Source of the DNA: Ectobacillus sp. JY-23
Lineage (GTDB): Bacteria > Bacillota > Bacilli > Bacillales > Bacillaceae_G
Direction: 5' to 3'
Assembly: GCF_023022965.1 (NCBI RefSeq)
Contig: NZ_CP095462.1
Location: 1,612,001-1,676,000, forward strand
Length of the DNA: 64,000 bases
Below the pieces are notes generated by a model that was not told where the DNA came from, ran no database searches, and saw only the letters and a program-made list of their open reading frames with translations. The first letter of the stretch is position 1. Each line of letters begins with the position of its first letter. The position numbers and the translations under genes are program-made. Positions 39,688 to 48,809 of this stretch are shown here, piece after piece.

Positions 39688-41175
39688 TTAGATTATGACG
39701 TGAAGTTCAGATGCCTCTTGATGAGGAAAATCCTTTCTGAAATGACCGCCAATACTGTTTCTCCTGTTTAAAGCTGCCGTAACAACGAGCCATGCTACTA
39801 GTAACATATTTTTCATTTTCATTTGCTCATTTGTGGGCTCAATAGCGTTTCCTGCATGCACAGTATATTGTTTCAACCATCGCTGCGCATGCTGTAGCCC
39901 TTCTTCGGTTCGGACGATTCCTGCATAAGTCATCATCATGTGTTGAAGTTCTTCTTGCTTTGGAAGGAGGGTGTCACAATACAAGACCTCTTTATGAAGA
40001 GGTCTAGAAAACGTCTCTTCACGTTTTTGAAGAAGATATTCGCCAAGCCGTCCGCCGAATACAATACCCTCAAGTAAGGAATTGCTGGCTAGCCGATTTG
40101 CTCCATGAACCCCATTACAAGCAACCTCACCTACAGCATATAAGCCCGGAACACTCGTTTCTCCATCTAAATTTGTGGCAATGCCGCCCATATGAAAATG
40201 AGCACCTGGTACAACAGGAATTTTTCCATCAGCAATACACACTCCATGCTCGGCACAAAGTGCAGAAATACTAGGAAACCGCTCTTCAAATCTAGCGACC
40301 GGTTTGATATCCAGATATACTTTTTCACCTTGTAACATCTGTTCATGTATGGCTCTCGATACAATATCTCTCGGTGATAAGTCTCCTTGCGCATAGCGCT
40401 TCATAAATTGCTCTCCTTTACCGTTACGTAGCACAGCTCCCTCGCCTCGAACGGCTTCGGAAATCAATCCTTTACAAGCACCATCTATATATAGCATGGT
40501 TGGATGGAACTGGACAAACTCTAAATCTGCCAACTTTGCACCAGCTCGATAGGCCATGGCAATACCATCTCCTGTAATGGTGCTCTGATTAGAACTAAAT
40601 GCATACAATGCACCTATTCCTCCAGTCGCCAAAACAGTGTAAGGTGCATAGTAATGAGTGATATGCTGATCGTCCCTTGCCATGATTCCTTTACATATAC
40701 CCTCTTCTATGATCAAATCCAATACCATTTCGTGCTCAATAATAGTGACATGCTTTTTGACTTTCTCAAGCATATGTTCTAGTAGATATTTACCCGTCGC
40801 ATCACCGCCTGCATGCAAAATGCGCCTTTTTCCATGCGCACCTTCACGGCCTAAGCTTAAACCGCTTTCATCCTCATCAAATAACATACCTTCTCGAAGC
40901 AACCTTCGAACCTCGTTGGAACCTTGCTGTACAAGATAAGAAACAGCTTCGGGATTATTATGATAACAACCGGCTTCCATTGTATCTTGATAATGATAAC
41001 GCCAATGATCATCCAGTGCGACCGCGGCCGCAACCCCGCCCTGCGCCATATATGAATTATTATCCTTCAAGTTTCTTTTTGTGATAATTATCACATTCTT
41101 TTGCTGACAAAGCTTTTCTGCGGTACAAAGAGCCGCAAGTCCGCTTCCTACAATGATAACATCTGCGTTAGGCAT
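39688..41175 (-). CDS. nadB: L-aspartate oxidase
   Basis: FAD enzyme that oxidises aspartate to iminoaspartate, the first NAD step. 495 residues, N-terminal dinucleotide fold DVIIVGSGLAALCTAEKL, then NSYMAQGGVAAAV, HARILHAGGD-type segment (HGKRRILHAGGDATGK), VLATGGIGALY, and VPGLYAVGEVACNGVHGANR LASNSLLEG (flavin site). AGGGGGCAC upstream of the ATG. First gene of the operon, divergent from nifS-niaR across a regulatory gap. Confidence 0.97.
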   Translation of the reverse strand: MPNADVIIVGSGLAALCTAEKLCQQKNVIIITKRNLKDNNSYMAQGGVAAAVALDDHWRYHYQDTMEAGCYHNNPEAVSYLVQQGSNEVRRLLREGMLFDEDESGLSLGREGAHGKRRILHAGGDATGKYLLEHMLEKVKKHVTIIEHEMVLDLIIEEGICKGIMARDDQHITHYYAPYTVLATGGIGALYAFSSNQSTITGDGIAMAYRAGAKLADLEFVQFHPTMLYIDGACKGLISEAVRGEGAVLRNGKGEQFMKRYAQGDLSPRDIVSRAIHEQMLQGEKVYLDIKPVARFEERFPSISALCAEHGVCIADGKIPVVPGAHFHMGGIATNLDGETSVPGLYAVGEVACNGVHGANRLASNSLLEGIVFGGRLGEYLLQKREETFSRPLHKEVLYCDTLLPKQEELQHMMMTYAGIVRTEEGLQHAQRWLKQYTVHAGNAIEPTNEQMKMKNMLLVAWLVVTAALNRRNSIGGHFRKDFPHQEASELHVII

Positions 41176-41222
41176 ATAAGTGCCCCCTATTAATCATAAT
41201 TTAACATCGCCTTCACATTTAT

Positions 41223-41272
41223 AATGTCTTGACACCTATATTTACATATATTTAAACTGATGACAAGACCTT
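41223..41272. promoter_or_regulatory. Probable NiaR operator pair upstream of nadB
   Basis: Two inversely oriented copies of a GTCTTGWCA core: ATGTCTTGACACCT at 41223-41236 and TGATGACAAGACCTT at 41258-41272. The core resembles what I recall of NiaR (YrxA) sites, and the niaR gene itself is next door. The second site contains TTGTCA, a possible nadB -35 (41261-41266), with a poor AAATAT/TAAATA 16-17 bp downstream. Nicotinic acid would be the expected co-repressor. Confidence 0.6.
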
Positions 41273-41491
41273 TTTTATGAATCCACACTTAGGAAAAAAA
41301 TGTAAGTTTATATACAAAGAAATAAACAAGGTATGGTACACTATATAGATATAATGATGTTCTGCAGATAAAAAAGAGCAACCAGCATACATGTAACAAT
41401 CTGTCATATCCTGCTACATTCTTGCTTCAGACACGAACCTTTATTTGTACCGTTCTTTTGTTAAACTTTAATCCAGCAAGGGGAATATGCT
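41273..41491 (+). promoter_or_regulatory. Leader region of nifS-niaR
   Basis: Contains a TATAAT at about 41349-41354 with no good -35 at the right distance, then some 130 bp of AT-rich leader before the AAGGGG ribosome site of nifS. No clear attenuator or ORF is visible. Confidence 0.35.
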
Positions 41492-42637
41492 ATGATTTAT
41501 TTAGACTATGCAGCCACAACACCGATGAGCGATGCATCTTTGCAAACCTTCTTACAGGCATCAAAGCAGTATTTTGGAAATGAGCAGAGCCTGCATGATA
41601 TCGGTTCCAATGCTTCTGCTTTACTTCATATTTGCAGACAAACATTAGCAAGCTTATTGGGCGGTAAAGAACAAGGTGTCTACTTTACAAGTGGAGGATC
41701 AGAAGCAAATTATTTTGCGTTACATTCGTTAATTACCGCACATCAGCATAAGGGTAAGCACATCATCACCACTCCTATTGAGCACGCATCCATTCGCAAT
41801 TACTTTCATGAGCTTGAGAAAAAAGGATTCGAAGTCACATATGTGGCTGTTGACGAATATGGGGTCGTACAACTAGAAGCGTTGCAAGAGGCAATCCGCC
41901 CTGACACAATCTTAGCGAGTATTCAACATGGCAATTCCGAAATTGGGACGATACAAGATATTCGCGCAATTGGTCATTTTTTACATGAGCATGATATTCT
42001 GTTTCATACGGACTGTGTGCAAACCTTTGGCAAAATTCCAATTCATATACAAGATATGTGCATTGACAGCTTATCTATTTCAGCTCATAAATTATACGGC
42101 CCAAAAGGTGTAGGGGCTTGTTATATGAATCCACGTGTTCGCTGGCAGCCCATTTTTACAGGCACTTCTCATGAAGGAGGATTTCGTCCCGGTACGGTGA
42201 ATGTTCCCGGTATTGCAGCTTTTTTGACTGCTGCTCAAGATGCCATAGCGGCTCAACCAAAGGAGACCACCAGATTATACGAATTACGTGACTTCTTCCT
42301 ACAAGGCTTGAAAAACATTACACATCCAGTGTATATAGAAGGCCATCCGTCTACCAACTTGCCTCACATCGCAGCAGCAAGAATACAAGGTATTGAAGGG
42401 CAATATACGATGCTTGCGTGCAACCGGCACGGCATCGCGATTTCGGTAGGCAGCGCCTGTCAAGTTGGCAAGCAAGAACCTTCTAACACCCTGCTTGCTA
42501 TTGGAAGAACAGCAGAAGAAGCAAAACAATATATTCGGTTTTCATTCGGAAGACATACAACTAAGCAAGAGTTAGAGACCACACTGCATATTTTACAAAC
42601 CATGATTGATGAGTATAAAGGAGTCGTTTCGCAATGA
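41492..42637 (+). CDS. nifS: Cysteine desulfurase NifS (NAD operon type)
   Basis: Second PLP desulfurase in the window, 381 residues, starting MIYLDYAATTPMSD. It keeps the PLP lysine in SLSISAHKLYGPKGVGA and a cysteine in AISVGSACQVGKQEPS, the persulfide loop. In B. subtilis the equivalent gene, divergent from nadBCA, serves assembly of the NadA Fe-S cluster, and the context is the same here. AAGGGG eight bases before the ATG. It overlaps niaR by 4 bp (ATGA). Confidence 0.95.
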   Translation: MIYLDYAATTPMSDASLQTFLQASKQYFGNEQSLHDIGSNASALLHICRQTLASLLGGKEQGVYFTSGGSEANYFALHSLITAHQHKGKHIITTPIEHASIRNYFHELEKKGFEVTYVAVDEYGVVQLEALQEAIRPDTILASIQHGNSEIGTIQDIRAIGHFLHEHDILFHTDCVQTFGKIPIHIQDMCIDSLSISAHKLYGPKGVGACYMNPRVRWQPIFTGTSHEGGFRPGTVNVPGIAAFLTAAQDAIAAQPKETTRLYELRDFFLQGLKNITHPVYIEGHPSTNLPHIAAARIQGIEGQYTMLACNRHGIAISVGSACQVGKQEPSNTLLAIGRTAEEAKQYIRFSFGRHTTKQELETTLHILQTMIDEYKGVVSQ

Positions 42638-43179
42638 CAGATCAAGATAAAAAGAAAATTTTAGGAGAGGAACGCAGATCACTTATTTTACAGTGGTTGG
42701 TGGAAGCAACGCGTCCTTTATCGGGAAGTGAGCTGTCAAAAAAGACCAATGTAAGTCGTCAAGTAATTGTGCAAGATATTTCCCTGTTAAAAGCGCGAAA
42801 TGAACCAATTATGGCTACGGCACAAGGATACGTGTACTTGAAACCTATTTCTAAGCTACCAAAATATGAGCGTGTGATTGCTTGTAATCATACGCCGGAC
42901 CAAGTAAGTGACGAGCTGACACTTTTAGTAGATCACGGTGTTACTATTAAAGATGTAAAAGTGGAGCATCCGGTATATGGAGATATAACCGCACCAATTA
43001 TGGTGAGCAATCGTTATGAAATTGGACAGTATTTAAAAAAAATCGCGGAAACAAATGCCTCCTACTTATCCCAGCTTACAGGCGGCATTCATCTGCATAC
43101 AATTGAAGCAGATGCGGAGGATAAGCTGGATGCTGCTTGTGAGGCACTCGCTTTCGCCGGTTTCCTGATTCAATCTTAA
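42634..43179 (+). CDS. niaR: Transcriptional repressor of NAD biosynthesis NiaR (YrxA)
   Basis: 181 residues: N-terminal HTH_11 winged helix (SLILQWLVEATRPLSGSELSKKTNVSRQVIVQDISLLK, shown in part) and a C-terminal 3H domain with the metal/ligand histidines in ACNHTPDQ, VDHGVTIKDVKVEHPVYGD and GGIHLHTIEAD. It represses nad and niacin uptake genes in response to nicotinic acid. Its ATG lies within the nifS end, so the two are coupled. The shared terminator with pheA follows. Confidence 0.95.
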   Translation: MTDQDKKKILGEERRSLILQWLVEATRPLSGSELSKKTNVSRQVIVQDISLLKARNEPIMATAQGYVYLKPISKLPKYERVIACNHTPDQVSDELTLLVDHGVTIKDVKVEHPVYGDITAPIMVSNRYEIGQYLKKIAETNASYLSQLTGGIHLHTIEADAEDKLDAACEALAFAGFLIQS

Positions 43180-43207
43180 AAAGGTGCAGCAATTGCTGCA
43201 CCTTTTT
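43178..43207. terminator. Bidirectional terminator between niaR and pheA
   Basis: Palindrome AAAAGGTGCAGCAA/TTGCTGCACCTTTT with A and T runs at the ends; it contains both stop codons. Confidence 0.88.
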
Positions 43208-44057
43208 AAGATCGAAAGCACGAATACGTTCCCAATAAGGTAACAGAGCATCCCAATGCTTCTAGCTCCATCTTTGCGCCGTTCTGTAATACTTCTGCAT
43301 AGCTTCCTTCCACATCAATTAAGAAAAAATAATTCCCAAGTCCTGTCTTCATAGGACGCGATTCAATTTTAGAAAGATTTAGCTTGCGCCACGCAAAAGC
43401 CGCTAGAACCTGGTAAAGAGCACCAGCATAATCGGATGGCATCGTGATCATCCAGGTTGTTTTTTCACCGTGGGGCTCGTATTTTGCTGGTAAACATGAC
43501 TGCTGCTTATGCAACACAATAAATTTTGTATGATTGTTCTTATGCGTGTGGATATCTTGTCTCACAACAGATAATCCGTATTTTTCTGCTGCAGCCTCGT
43601 TGGCGATTGCCGCAATATGCTGCTCTGGGTTTTCATGCACAAATTTTGCGGCCGCACTTGTTGAAGTCATGTCCTCTGTACGCACACCCTTTAGTTCACT
43701 GTTGAGAAACTTATGACATTGCGCAATTGCATGCGGATGTGAATATACAGCCTGTACTTGCTTCCATGTTTCTGCTCGGTCAGGATGCACGAGTAAGTGT
43801 TGCCGAACAGGCACGGTAATTTCACCCACAATCGTCAATGGCTGCTCATGAATTAAGTAATCAATCGTAATGTTAACCGAGCCCTCAATCGCATTCTCTA
43901 GCGGGACAACTGCATAATCAATCTCCCCGTTTGCTACCGCGTCTATACAGTCGGGAATGGTTGCATAGGGCATACGCATTTCATTTGGAAAGAAATGATT
44001 TACCACCATATGCGTAAACGTTGCCTCCGGTCCTAAGTACCCAATTTTATTGCCCAT
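43206..44057 (-). CDS. pheA: Prephenate dehydratase
   Basis: Converts prephenate to phenylpyruvate for phenylalanine synthesis. The catalytic domain (about 1-180) has IGYLGPEATFTHMV, VVPLENAIEGSVNITIDYL and TSTSAAAKFVHE; an ACT regulatory domain (about 195-275) has the Phe-binding ESRPMKTGLGNYFFLID. GAGGTGAGG before the ATG. In B. subtilis the ACT protein gene pheB separates obg and pheA; here it is absent and a 298-bp gap remains. Confidence 0.96.
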   Translation of the reverse strand: MGNKIGYLGPEATFTHMVVNHFFPNEMRMPYATIPDCIDAVANGEIDYAVVPLENAIEGSVNITIDYLIHEQPLTIVGEITVPVRQHLLVHPDRAETWKQVQAVYSHPHAIAQCHKFLNSELKGVRTEDMTSTSAAAKFVHENPEQHIAAIANEAAAEKYGLSVVRQDIHTHKNNHTKFIVLHKQQSCLPAKYEPHGEKTTWMITMPSDYAGALYQVLAAFAWRKLNLSKIESRPMKTGLGNYFFLIDVEGSYAEVLQNGAKMELEALGCSVTLLGTYSCFRS

Positions 44058-44085
44058 ATCCTCACCTCTTTTATATATCCTTTAT

Positions 44086-44334
44086 TTATAACATGTCACA
44101 TACGTTTCCGCTATATCTTTTAGAATATTCAAACAAAAAGATTGTGCCCATTTCCCAAACCGCGATTCTCTCTATTCCTTTCCGTGTCATACCTATACGC
44201 ATGAGGGACTGACATTGCAAACAATCTCTTTCAATATCAGAAAGCCACTTAAAATATCGTACATATCCTCCTCTCCCTATTCCATTATAATGGAAATTTG
44301 GGCAACAGGAGGTTTTATTGTGAGTAACATACAA
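44086..44334 (-). CDS. Doubtful small ORF between obg and pheA
   Basis: An open frame of up to 82 codons, whose later part (RYFKWLSDIERDCLQCQSL onward) has a plausible residue mix and a CLQC pair. No initiation codon has a good ribosome site except possibly internal ones, and no family is recognised. It could be a small gene, a remnant, or chance. It begins in the obg terminator and ends just before the pheA leader; the 298-bp gap holds nothing else I can name. Confidence 0.25.
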   Translation of the reverse strand: MYVTHNKTSCCPNFHYNGIGRGGYVRYFKWLSDIERDCLQCQSLMRIGMTRKGIERIAVWEMGTIFLFEYSKRYSGNVCDML

Positions 44335-44356
44335 AAAGCTGCCAAATTTGGCAGCT
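44332..44356 (-). terminator. Terminator after spo0B-obg
   Basis: Perfect stem AGCTGCCAAA/TTTGGCAGCT followed by TTTTTG on the minus strand; its stem reaches the obg stop. Confidence 0.88.
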
Positions 44357-45639
44357 TAATCAATAAACTCAAATTCATATTCCATAATTTTAACGATATC
44401 GCCATCTTTCGCACCGCGTTCGCGAAGTGCTTCATCGATACCCATACCGCGCATTTGACGCGCAAAACGGCGTACTGATTCCTCACGGCTGAAGTCTGTC
44501 ATCTTAAATAGCTTTTCAATCTCGCCGCCGGATACAACGAAGGAACCATCACTTTCACGAGAAATAAAGAAGTTACGCTCATCTTTTTCAAATTTGTACA
44601 TAACGCGCGCCGAACCTTCTTCCACTTCATGGAGCGGGAATTCAGGTGTGGTCTCCAACAAGTCAGCTACTGTAAACAACAGGTCGCGTAGGCCTTGTCT
44701 TGTAACCGCAGAAATTGGAAAGACTTTTACATCTGGTCCTACTTTGGACTTAAAAATTTCCAAATTCTCCTCTGCCTCTGGAATATCCATTTTGTTCGCT
44801 ACCACAATTTGTGGGCGCTCTGTTAAACGGAGATTATATTCTTTTAACTCATTATTGATAGTAATGTAATCCTCGTACGGATCACGTCCCTCCATACCGG
44901 ACATATCAATCACATGAACAATTACGCGTGTACGCTCAATATGACGAAGGAATTGATGTCCAAGACCCACACCTTCATGCGCACCTTCAATTAATCCTGG
45001 TAAGTCGGCCATAACAAATCCTCTACCGTCTTCCGTTTCTACCATACCAAGATTAGGAACAATTGTTGTAAAGTGATATGCTGCGATTTTTGGACGGGCG
45101 GCTGAAACAACTGATAGCAAAGTAGATTTACCTACACTCGGGAAACCTACCAAGCCAACATCCGCAAGCACCTTTAACTCTAGGATAACATCGCGCTCTT
45201 GGCCTGGCTCTCCATTTTCGGCAAGTTCTGGTGCTGGATTTGACGGTGACGCAAAACGGCTGTTGCCGCGACCACCACGACCACCGCGTGCAATAATTGC
45301 TTCTTGTCCATGTGTTACCAAATCAGCAATTACCTGACCAGTAGCCGCATCGGTTACCACCGTACCTGGTGGAACCTTAACAATCATATCTTCCGCATTT
45401 TTACCATGCTGTCCCTTACTCATACCGTGCTCTCCGCGCGGCGCTTTAAAATGACGTTGATAACGGAAATCCATCAATGTGCGCAAGCCTTCTTCTACTA
45501 CAAAAATAACATTAGCACCTTTTCCGCCATCTCCGCCTGCTGGACCACCGTTTGGCACATATTTTTCACGACGAAAGGCAACCATTCCGTTTCCGCCGTC
45601 TCCGCCTTTAACGTATACCTTGACCTGATCTACGAACAT
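44356..45639 (-). CDS. obg: GTPase Obg
   Basis: Essential ribosome-associated GTPase, also tied to the general stress response and sporulation. 427 residues: glycine-rich Obg fold (about 1-158, with [30 protein letters not shown] in part), G domain with [31 protein letters not shown] and the SAVT motif, and a C-terminal OCT domain. The start lies five bases after the spo0B stop, with AAGAGGGGTGA overlapping it, so translation is coupled to spo0B. Confidence 0.97.
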   Translation of the reverse strand: MFVDQVKVYVKGGDGGNGMVAFRREKYVPNGGPAGGDGGKGANVIFVVEEGLRTLMDFRYQRHFKAPRGEHGMSKGQHGKNAEDMIVKVPPGTVVTDAATGQVIADLVTHGQEAIIARGGRGGRGNSRFASPSNPAPELAENGEPGQERDVILELKVLADVGLVGFPSVGKSTLLSVVSAARPKIAAYHFTTIVPNLGMVETEDGRGFVMADLPGLIEGAHEGVGLGHQFLRHIERTRVIVHVIDMSGMEGRDPYEDYITINNELKEYNLRLTERPQIVVANKMDIPEAEENLEIFKSKVGPDVKVFPISAVTRQGLRDLLFTVADLLETTPEFPLHEVEEGSARVMYKFEKDERNFFISRESDGSFVVSGGEIEKLFKMTDFSREESVRRFARQMRGMGIDEALRERGAKDGDIVKIMEYEFEFID

Positions 45640-45643
45640 TATT

Positions 45644-46177
45644 TCACCCCTCTTTGGTTAGTTGTATTTCAATTGATATCTCTTCTGAAGCAATATGAGA
45701 AGAAACGATATTATTACTTCTGTGTATAACCCAGTTTTTTATTTCATCTATATTTTCTAGTTTGCCACGAAAATCAAAAAAGAAACGAGCAAACCGATCA
45801 TCCTGCTCAATTGTAATACATAAGTGATTCTCCGCATACACATCAACTACTCGATGAAGCATGCTAAAAAAATGTAGTGTCCATGTATACATTACTTCAT
45901 CATACTTTGTTAGTGTATGTACATCACCCAGCACTTCATATTCTAAATTGCAAGGTGGATGACTCCATGTATATGTTAATAATAATTCTGTAAATAGAGG
46001 CATTTTTACATTCATAAGACGTGACTCTTGTTGTGCTTCCCCTACAAATTCATGAATGAGCTCTTGTACTCGTGCTTCGTTTCCAAGAGAAAGGTGAGCT
46101 TTAATCAATTGCAGACGATTCAGCCAATCATGACGTGAATGCCGCAAAGCGTCAACAACCGTCCATTGTGTTTTCAT
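45644..46177 (-). CDS. spo0B: Sporulation phosphotransferase Spo0B
   Basis: Relays phosphate from Spo0F to Spo0A in the sporulation phosphorelay. 177 residues: a short helical hairpin carrying the phosphorylatable histidine in [15 protein letters not shown] (likely His16 here, His30 in B. subtilis) and a degenerate GHKL-like C-terminal domain (about 80-177). The N-terminus is shorter than in B. subtilis. AAAGGGG before the ATG. Operon spo0B-obg is conserved in Bacillus. Confidence 0.93.
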   Translation of the reverse strand: MKTQWTVVDALRHSRHDWLNRLQLIKAHLSLGNEARVQELIHEFVGEAQQESRLMNVKMPLFTELLLTYTWSHPPCNLEYEVLGDVHTLTKYDEVMYTWTLHFFSMLHRVVDVYAENHLCITIEQDDRFARFFFDFRGKLENIDEIKNWVIHRSNNIVSSHIASEEISIEIQLTKEG

Positions 46178-46198
46178 CTGAATACCCCTTTAATATAG

Positions 46199-46231
46199 AA
46201 AAGCTCTAACCTGCACTCAGGTTAGAGCTTT
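46199..46231 (-). terminator. Terminator after rplU-prp-rpmA
   Basis: Stem AAAGCTCTAACCTG/CAGGTTAGAGCTTT with a loop of four and a T-run on the minus strand, 12 bases after the rpmA stop. Confidence 0.88.
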
Positions 46232-46243
46232 CCGTGAGTTTCA

Positions 46244-46537
<294 letters not shown>

Positions 46538-46876
46538 TTACACCTCCTGCATGATTTCTTTTATGCGAATGTACCTGCCATAGTCCATTTCGATTGTTCG
46601 TAGCGAAACTAGCATACCTTCAAGAAGCAACTGCGTTTTTTGAAACGTTTCATCATCCAATTCAGGCAATCTATACGTTAAAAAACCACCGTTTTTTCCA
46701 AGGTTGATGTTCGCCTGCACATGACAAAGTGCTTCAATCGAATTGATGGAACCAAACACAACTGCTGATGCGCCGGCACAGACCAAGTCTTTACCATGCT
46801 CTGCAAAGTTGGCATGTCCCGTCATTTCAAACGATTGAATGCCTAATGATGTGCGATGTATCGTAACTTTAATCAT
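46538..46876 (-). CDS. prp: Ribosomal-processing cysteine protease Prp (YsxB)
   Basis: Cleaves the N-terminal extension of L27. 112 residues with catalytic dyad His21 and Cys33 in GHANFAEHGKDLVCAGAS, numbering from the chosen start. The open frame begins at 46903, but the ATG at 46876 (MIKVTIHRTSLG) has TAAGG upstream, matches the B. subtilis length and leaves 7 bp to rplU. It lies between rplU and rpmA, the conserved arrangement. Confidence 0.95.
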   Translation of the reverse strand: MIKVTIHRTSLGIQSFEMTGHANFAEHGKDLVCAGASAVVFGSINSIEALCHVQANINLGKNGGFLTYRLPELDDETFQKTQLLLEGMLVSLRTIEMDYGRYIRIKEIMQEV

Positions 46877-46883
46877 TTCAACC

Positions 46884-47192
46884 TTACGCGTTGATTGCTT
46901 CAACTACAAGCTTTGTGTATGGCTGACGATGACCTTGCTTACGACGGTTGTTCTTTTTCGCTTTGTATTTGAAAACAATGATCTTTTTAGCGCGACCTTG
47001 TTTTTCAACTTTCGCAGTAACAGTTGCACCTGCTACAAGCGGGCTACCAACTTTAACATCTTCGCCGCCTACGAAAAGAACTTTGTCGAAAGTAACTGTG
47101 TCACCAGCTTGTGCATCAAGCTTTTCTACGTAGATCGCTTGACCTGCTTCAACCTTGATTTGTTTACCACCAGTTTCGATAATTGCGTACAT
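46884..47192 (-). CDS. rplU: Ribosomal protein L21
   Basis: 50S protein of 102 residues, [23 protein letters not shown] at the start, [23 protein letters not shown]-type tail ([15 protein letters not shown]). GAGGAGGTG before the ATG. First gene of the rplU-prp-rpmA operon and preceded by a structured leader. Confidence 0.98.
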   Translation of the reverse strand: MYAIIETGGKQIKVEAGQAIYVEKLDAQAGDTVTFDKVLFVGGEDVKVGSPLVAGATVTAKVEKQGRAKKIIVFKYKAKKNNRRKQGHRQPYTKLVVEAINA

Positions 47193-47306
47193 AATTGCAC
47201 CTCCTCATAATTTATAAGACACGCCATAGACAGGCAGAGCCATGTCATTTAAAACCTGTTATGTGCGGTTGCAGCGTATAGCCAATTAGGTGCTATAAAC
47301 CATAAC
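47193..47306 (-). promoter_or_regulatory. L21 leader region of rplU
   Basis: About 114 nt of untranslated RNA between the promoter and rplU with several pairable segments (for example GGTTTATAGCACC and a CATGGC/GCCATG-type pairing). Bacillus rplU mRNAs carry an autoregulatory L21 leader; position and length fit, but I cannot confirm the full consensus by eye. Confidence 0.55.
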
Positions 47307-47312
47307 AAAAAG

Positions 47313-47341
47313 ATGTTATCACGAACCAACTGCAATGTCAA
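47313..47341 (-). promoter_or_regulatory. Sigma-A type promoter of rplU
   Basis: TTGACA (47336-47341), 17 bp, TAACAT (47313-47318) on the minus strand, 7 bases beyond the rng stop. Confidence 0.8.
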
Positions 47342-47347
47342 TAACGG

Positions 47348-48736
47348 TTATTGGTTTTTCAGTCGTAAAACCTCCTCTTTTGTCCCAAGATGACGAATGG
47401 TAAAACCGTGCGTCATACGAGTCGAAAAATGTACCTCCAGTACGCTTTGAAGCGTTTGAAACACTTCTTGTGTGCGCATATCCGCTTCTACTAACGCTGC
47501 CTCATAATCGCTGCCACGATATTGCAGCAGCTCTCTTTCGAGCTTATATGCCGCTGTTTCTGGAGACATGACAAGCCCTTCTTTACAACAATCACAAGCT
47601 GCAAGTAAGTAATCACGTAACGATTTTCGTTTTCTTCTTCTTGTCATCTCTAGTACGCCAAGCGCTGTGAAGGAAAATACTTTCGTAATTGCACCATCTT
47701 TCAAAAGCTCCTCCCAAAGTACTTGTTTTACCTGCTCTTGATGATGCTTCTCTTTCATATTAATAAAATCCATAGCAATCATACCGCCAATATCACGAAG
47801 GCGAAGTTGCCTTGCAATCTCTTTTGCTGCGTATATATTTGTCTGTAAATTCGTATCTTCTTGTCTACCCTTTCCGGTGAATTTTCCTGTGTTTACATCA
47901 ATGACTGTCATTGTTTCTGTTTGCTCAATGAGTATGTATGCGCCATTGTCCAGCCAAACAATTTTTTTTAATGCTTTTTCAATTTCGCTCTCAATATGAT
48001 AAGCAGAAAACAATGACTCCTTGCCGCGATAAAGAGTTGTAATATTTCTTTTTGTTTGCGTCTGAATGATTTGCTGCATTTCGGTACTGTCCGTTACGAT
48101 ATGAGAAATGGTATGAAGCGGAATCTCATGAAGGATTCTGTCTAAAAAAGACTTGGCTTGATGCAATAACATAGGTGGAAATCCGTTTGTTGCACATATG
48201 ATCTTATATAACGCTTGCAGTTGCTCCATTTCTTCCTTAATTATCAATAAATCCGCATGCTCGCAGGCAGAACGAAAAATAAATCCGCCACTCATCCGGT
48301 TGCCTAATTCCCGCAGCGCTAGCTTGCGCTCTTGTTCTTGAATATTACGGGACACCGCGGTGATATTTTCATGCGGCAAATACACAGCATATACACCCGG
48401 TATTTCTATTTTAGCAGTTAGTTTTGGACCTTTTGTGTCGATAGCTTCCTTTACAACTTGAATGACTACAGCCTGCCCTTGATAAACGAGCTCTTGAATT
48501 GGTTTTTCTTCGCCTCCGGGAATGGCACTTTTGTGCAAATACCCCTGCTTGTCTAATCCTACATCAACAAAAGCAGCATCCATTCCAGGCAGTACTTTCG
48601 TCACCCTTCCTATGTATATATTACCGACAAGATCTTCTTCCCCTGGTCGATCCATAAATACTTCTACAACGCGGTCATTTTCTACAACCGCAACACGCTT
48701 TTCTGTTCCTAATGCATTTACGTATAATGTTCTCAA
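47348..48736 (-). CDS. rng: Ribonuclease G/E family endoribonuclease
   Basis: Single-strand endoribonuclease of the RNase E/G catalytic core, 462 residues. An S1 domain near the N-terminus has GNIYIGRVTKVLPGMDAAFVDVG; DNGAYILIEQTETMTVIDVNTGKF carries the catalytic aspartate region, and a second catalytic Asp is in MIAMDFINMKEK. A Zn-link-like ACDCCKEG follows. B. subtilis lacks this enzyme. The frame opens with GTG at 48751; TTG at 48736 (reading MRTLYVNALG) has GTGAGG nine bases upstream and fits family starts better, so the start is uncertain. Confidence 0.9.
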   Translation of the reverse strand: MRTLYVNALGTEKRVAVVENDRVVEVFMDRPGEEDLVGNIYIGRVTKVLPGMDAAFVDVGLDKQGYLHKSAIPGGEEKPIQELVYQGQAVVIQVVKEAIDTKGPKLTAKIEIPGVYAVYLPHENITAVSRNIQEQERKLALRELGNRMSGGFIFRSACEHADLLIIKEEMEQLQALYKIICATNGFPPMLLHQAKSFLDRILHEIPLHTISHIVTDSTEMQQIIQTQTKRNITTLYRGKESLFSAYHIESEIEKALKKIVWLDNGAYILIEQTETMTVIDVNTGKFTGKGRQEDTNLQTNIYAAKEIARQLRLRDIGGMIAMDFINMKEKHHQEQVKQVLWEELLKDGAITKVFSFTALGVLEMTRRRKRKSLRDYLLAACDCCKEGLVMSPETAAYKLERELLQYRGSDYEAALVEADMRTQEVFQTLQSVLEVHFSTRMTHGFTIRHLGTKEEVLRLKNQ

Positions 48737-48776
48737 ATCTAATAGCCTCACTTTTGTCTCGGTGTACTTTAAGATA

Positions 48777-48809
48777 CAAAAAGGCTAGTGCCGATGTCAA
48801 CACTAGCCG
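48777..48809 (-). terminator. Terminator after spoIVFAB
   Basis: Stem GGCTAGTG/CACTAGCC (48783-48790, 48801-48808) with TTTTTG behind it on the minus strand; it spans the spoIVFB stop. Confidence 0.8.

Noticed and set aside
44299-44478. GTG start with strong AGGAGG on the plus strand running into obg antisense
   Set aside because: The frame passes through the obg terminator and then mirrors obg; a chance ribosome-site match.
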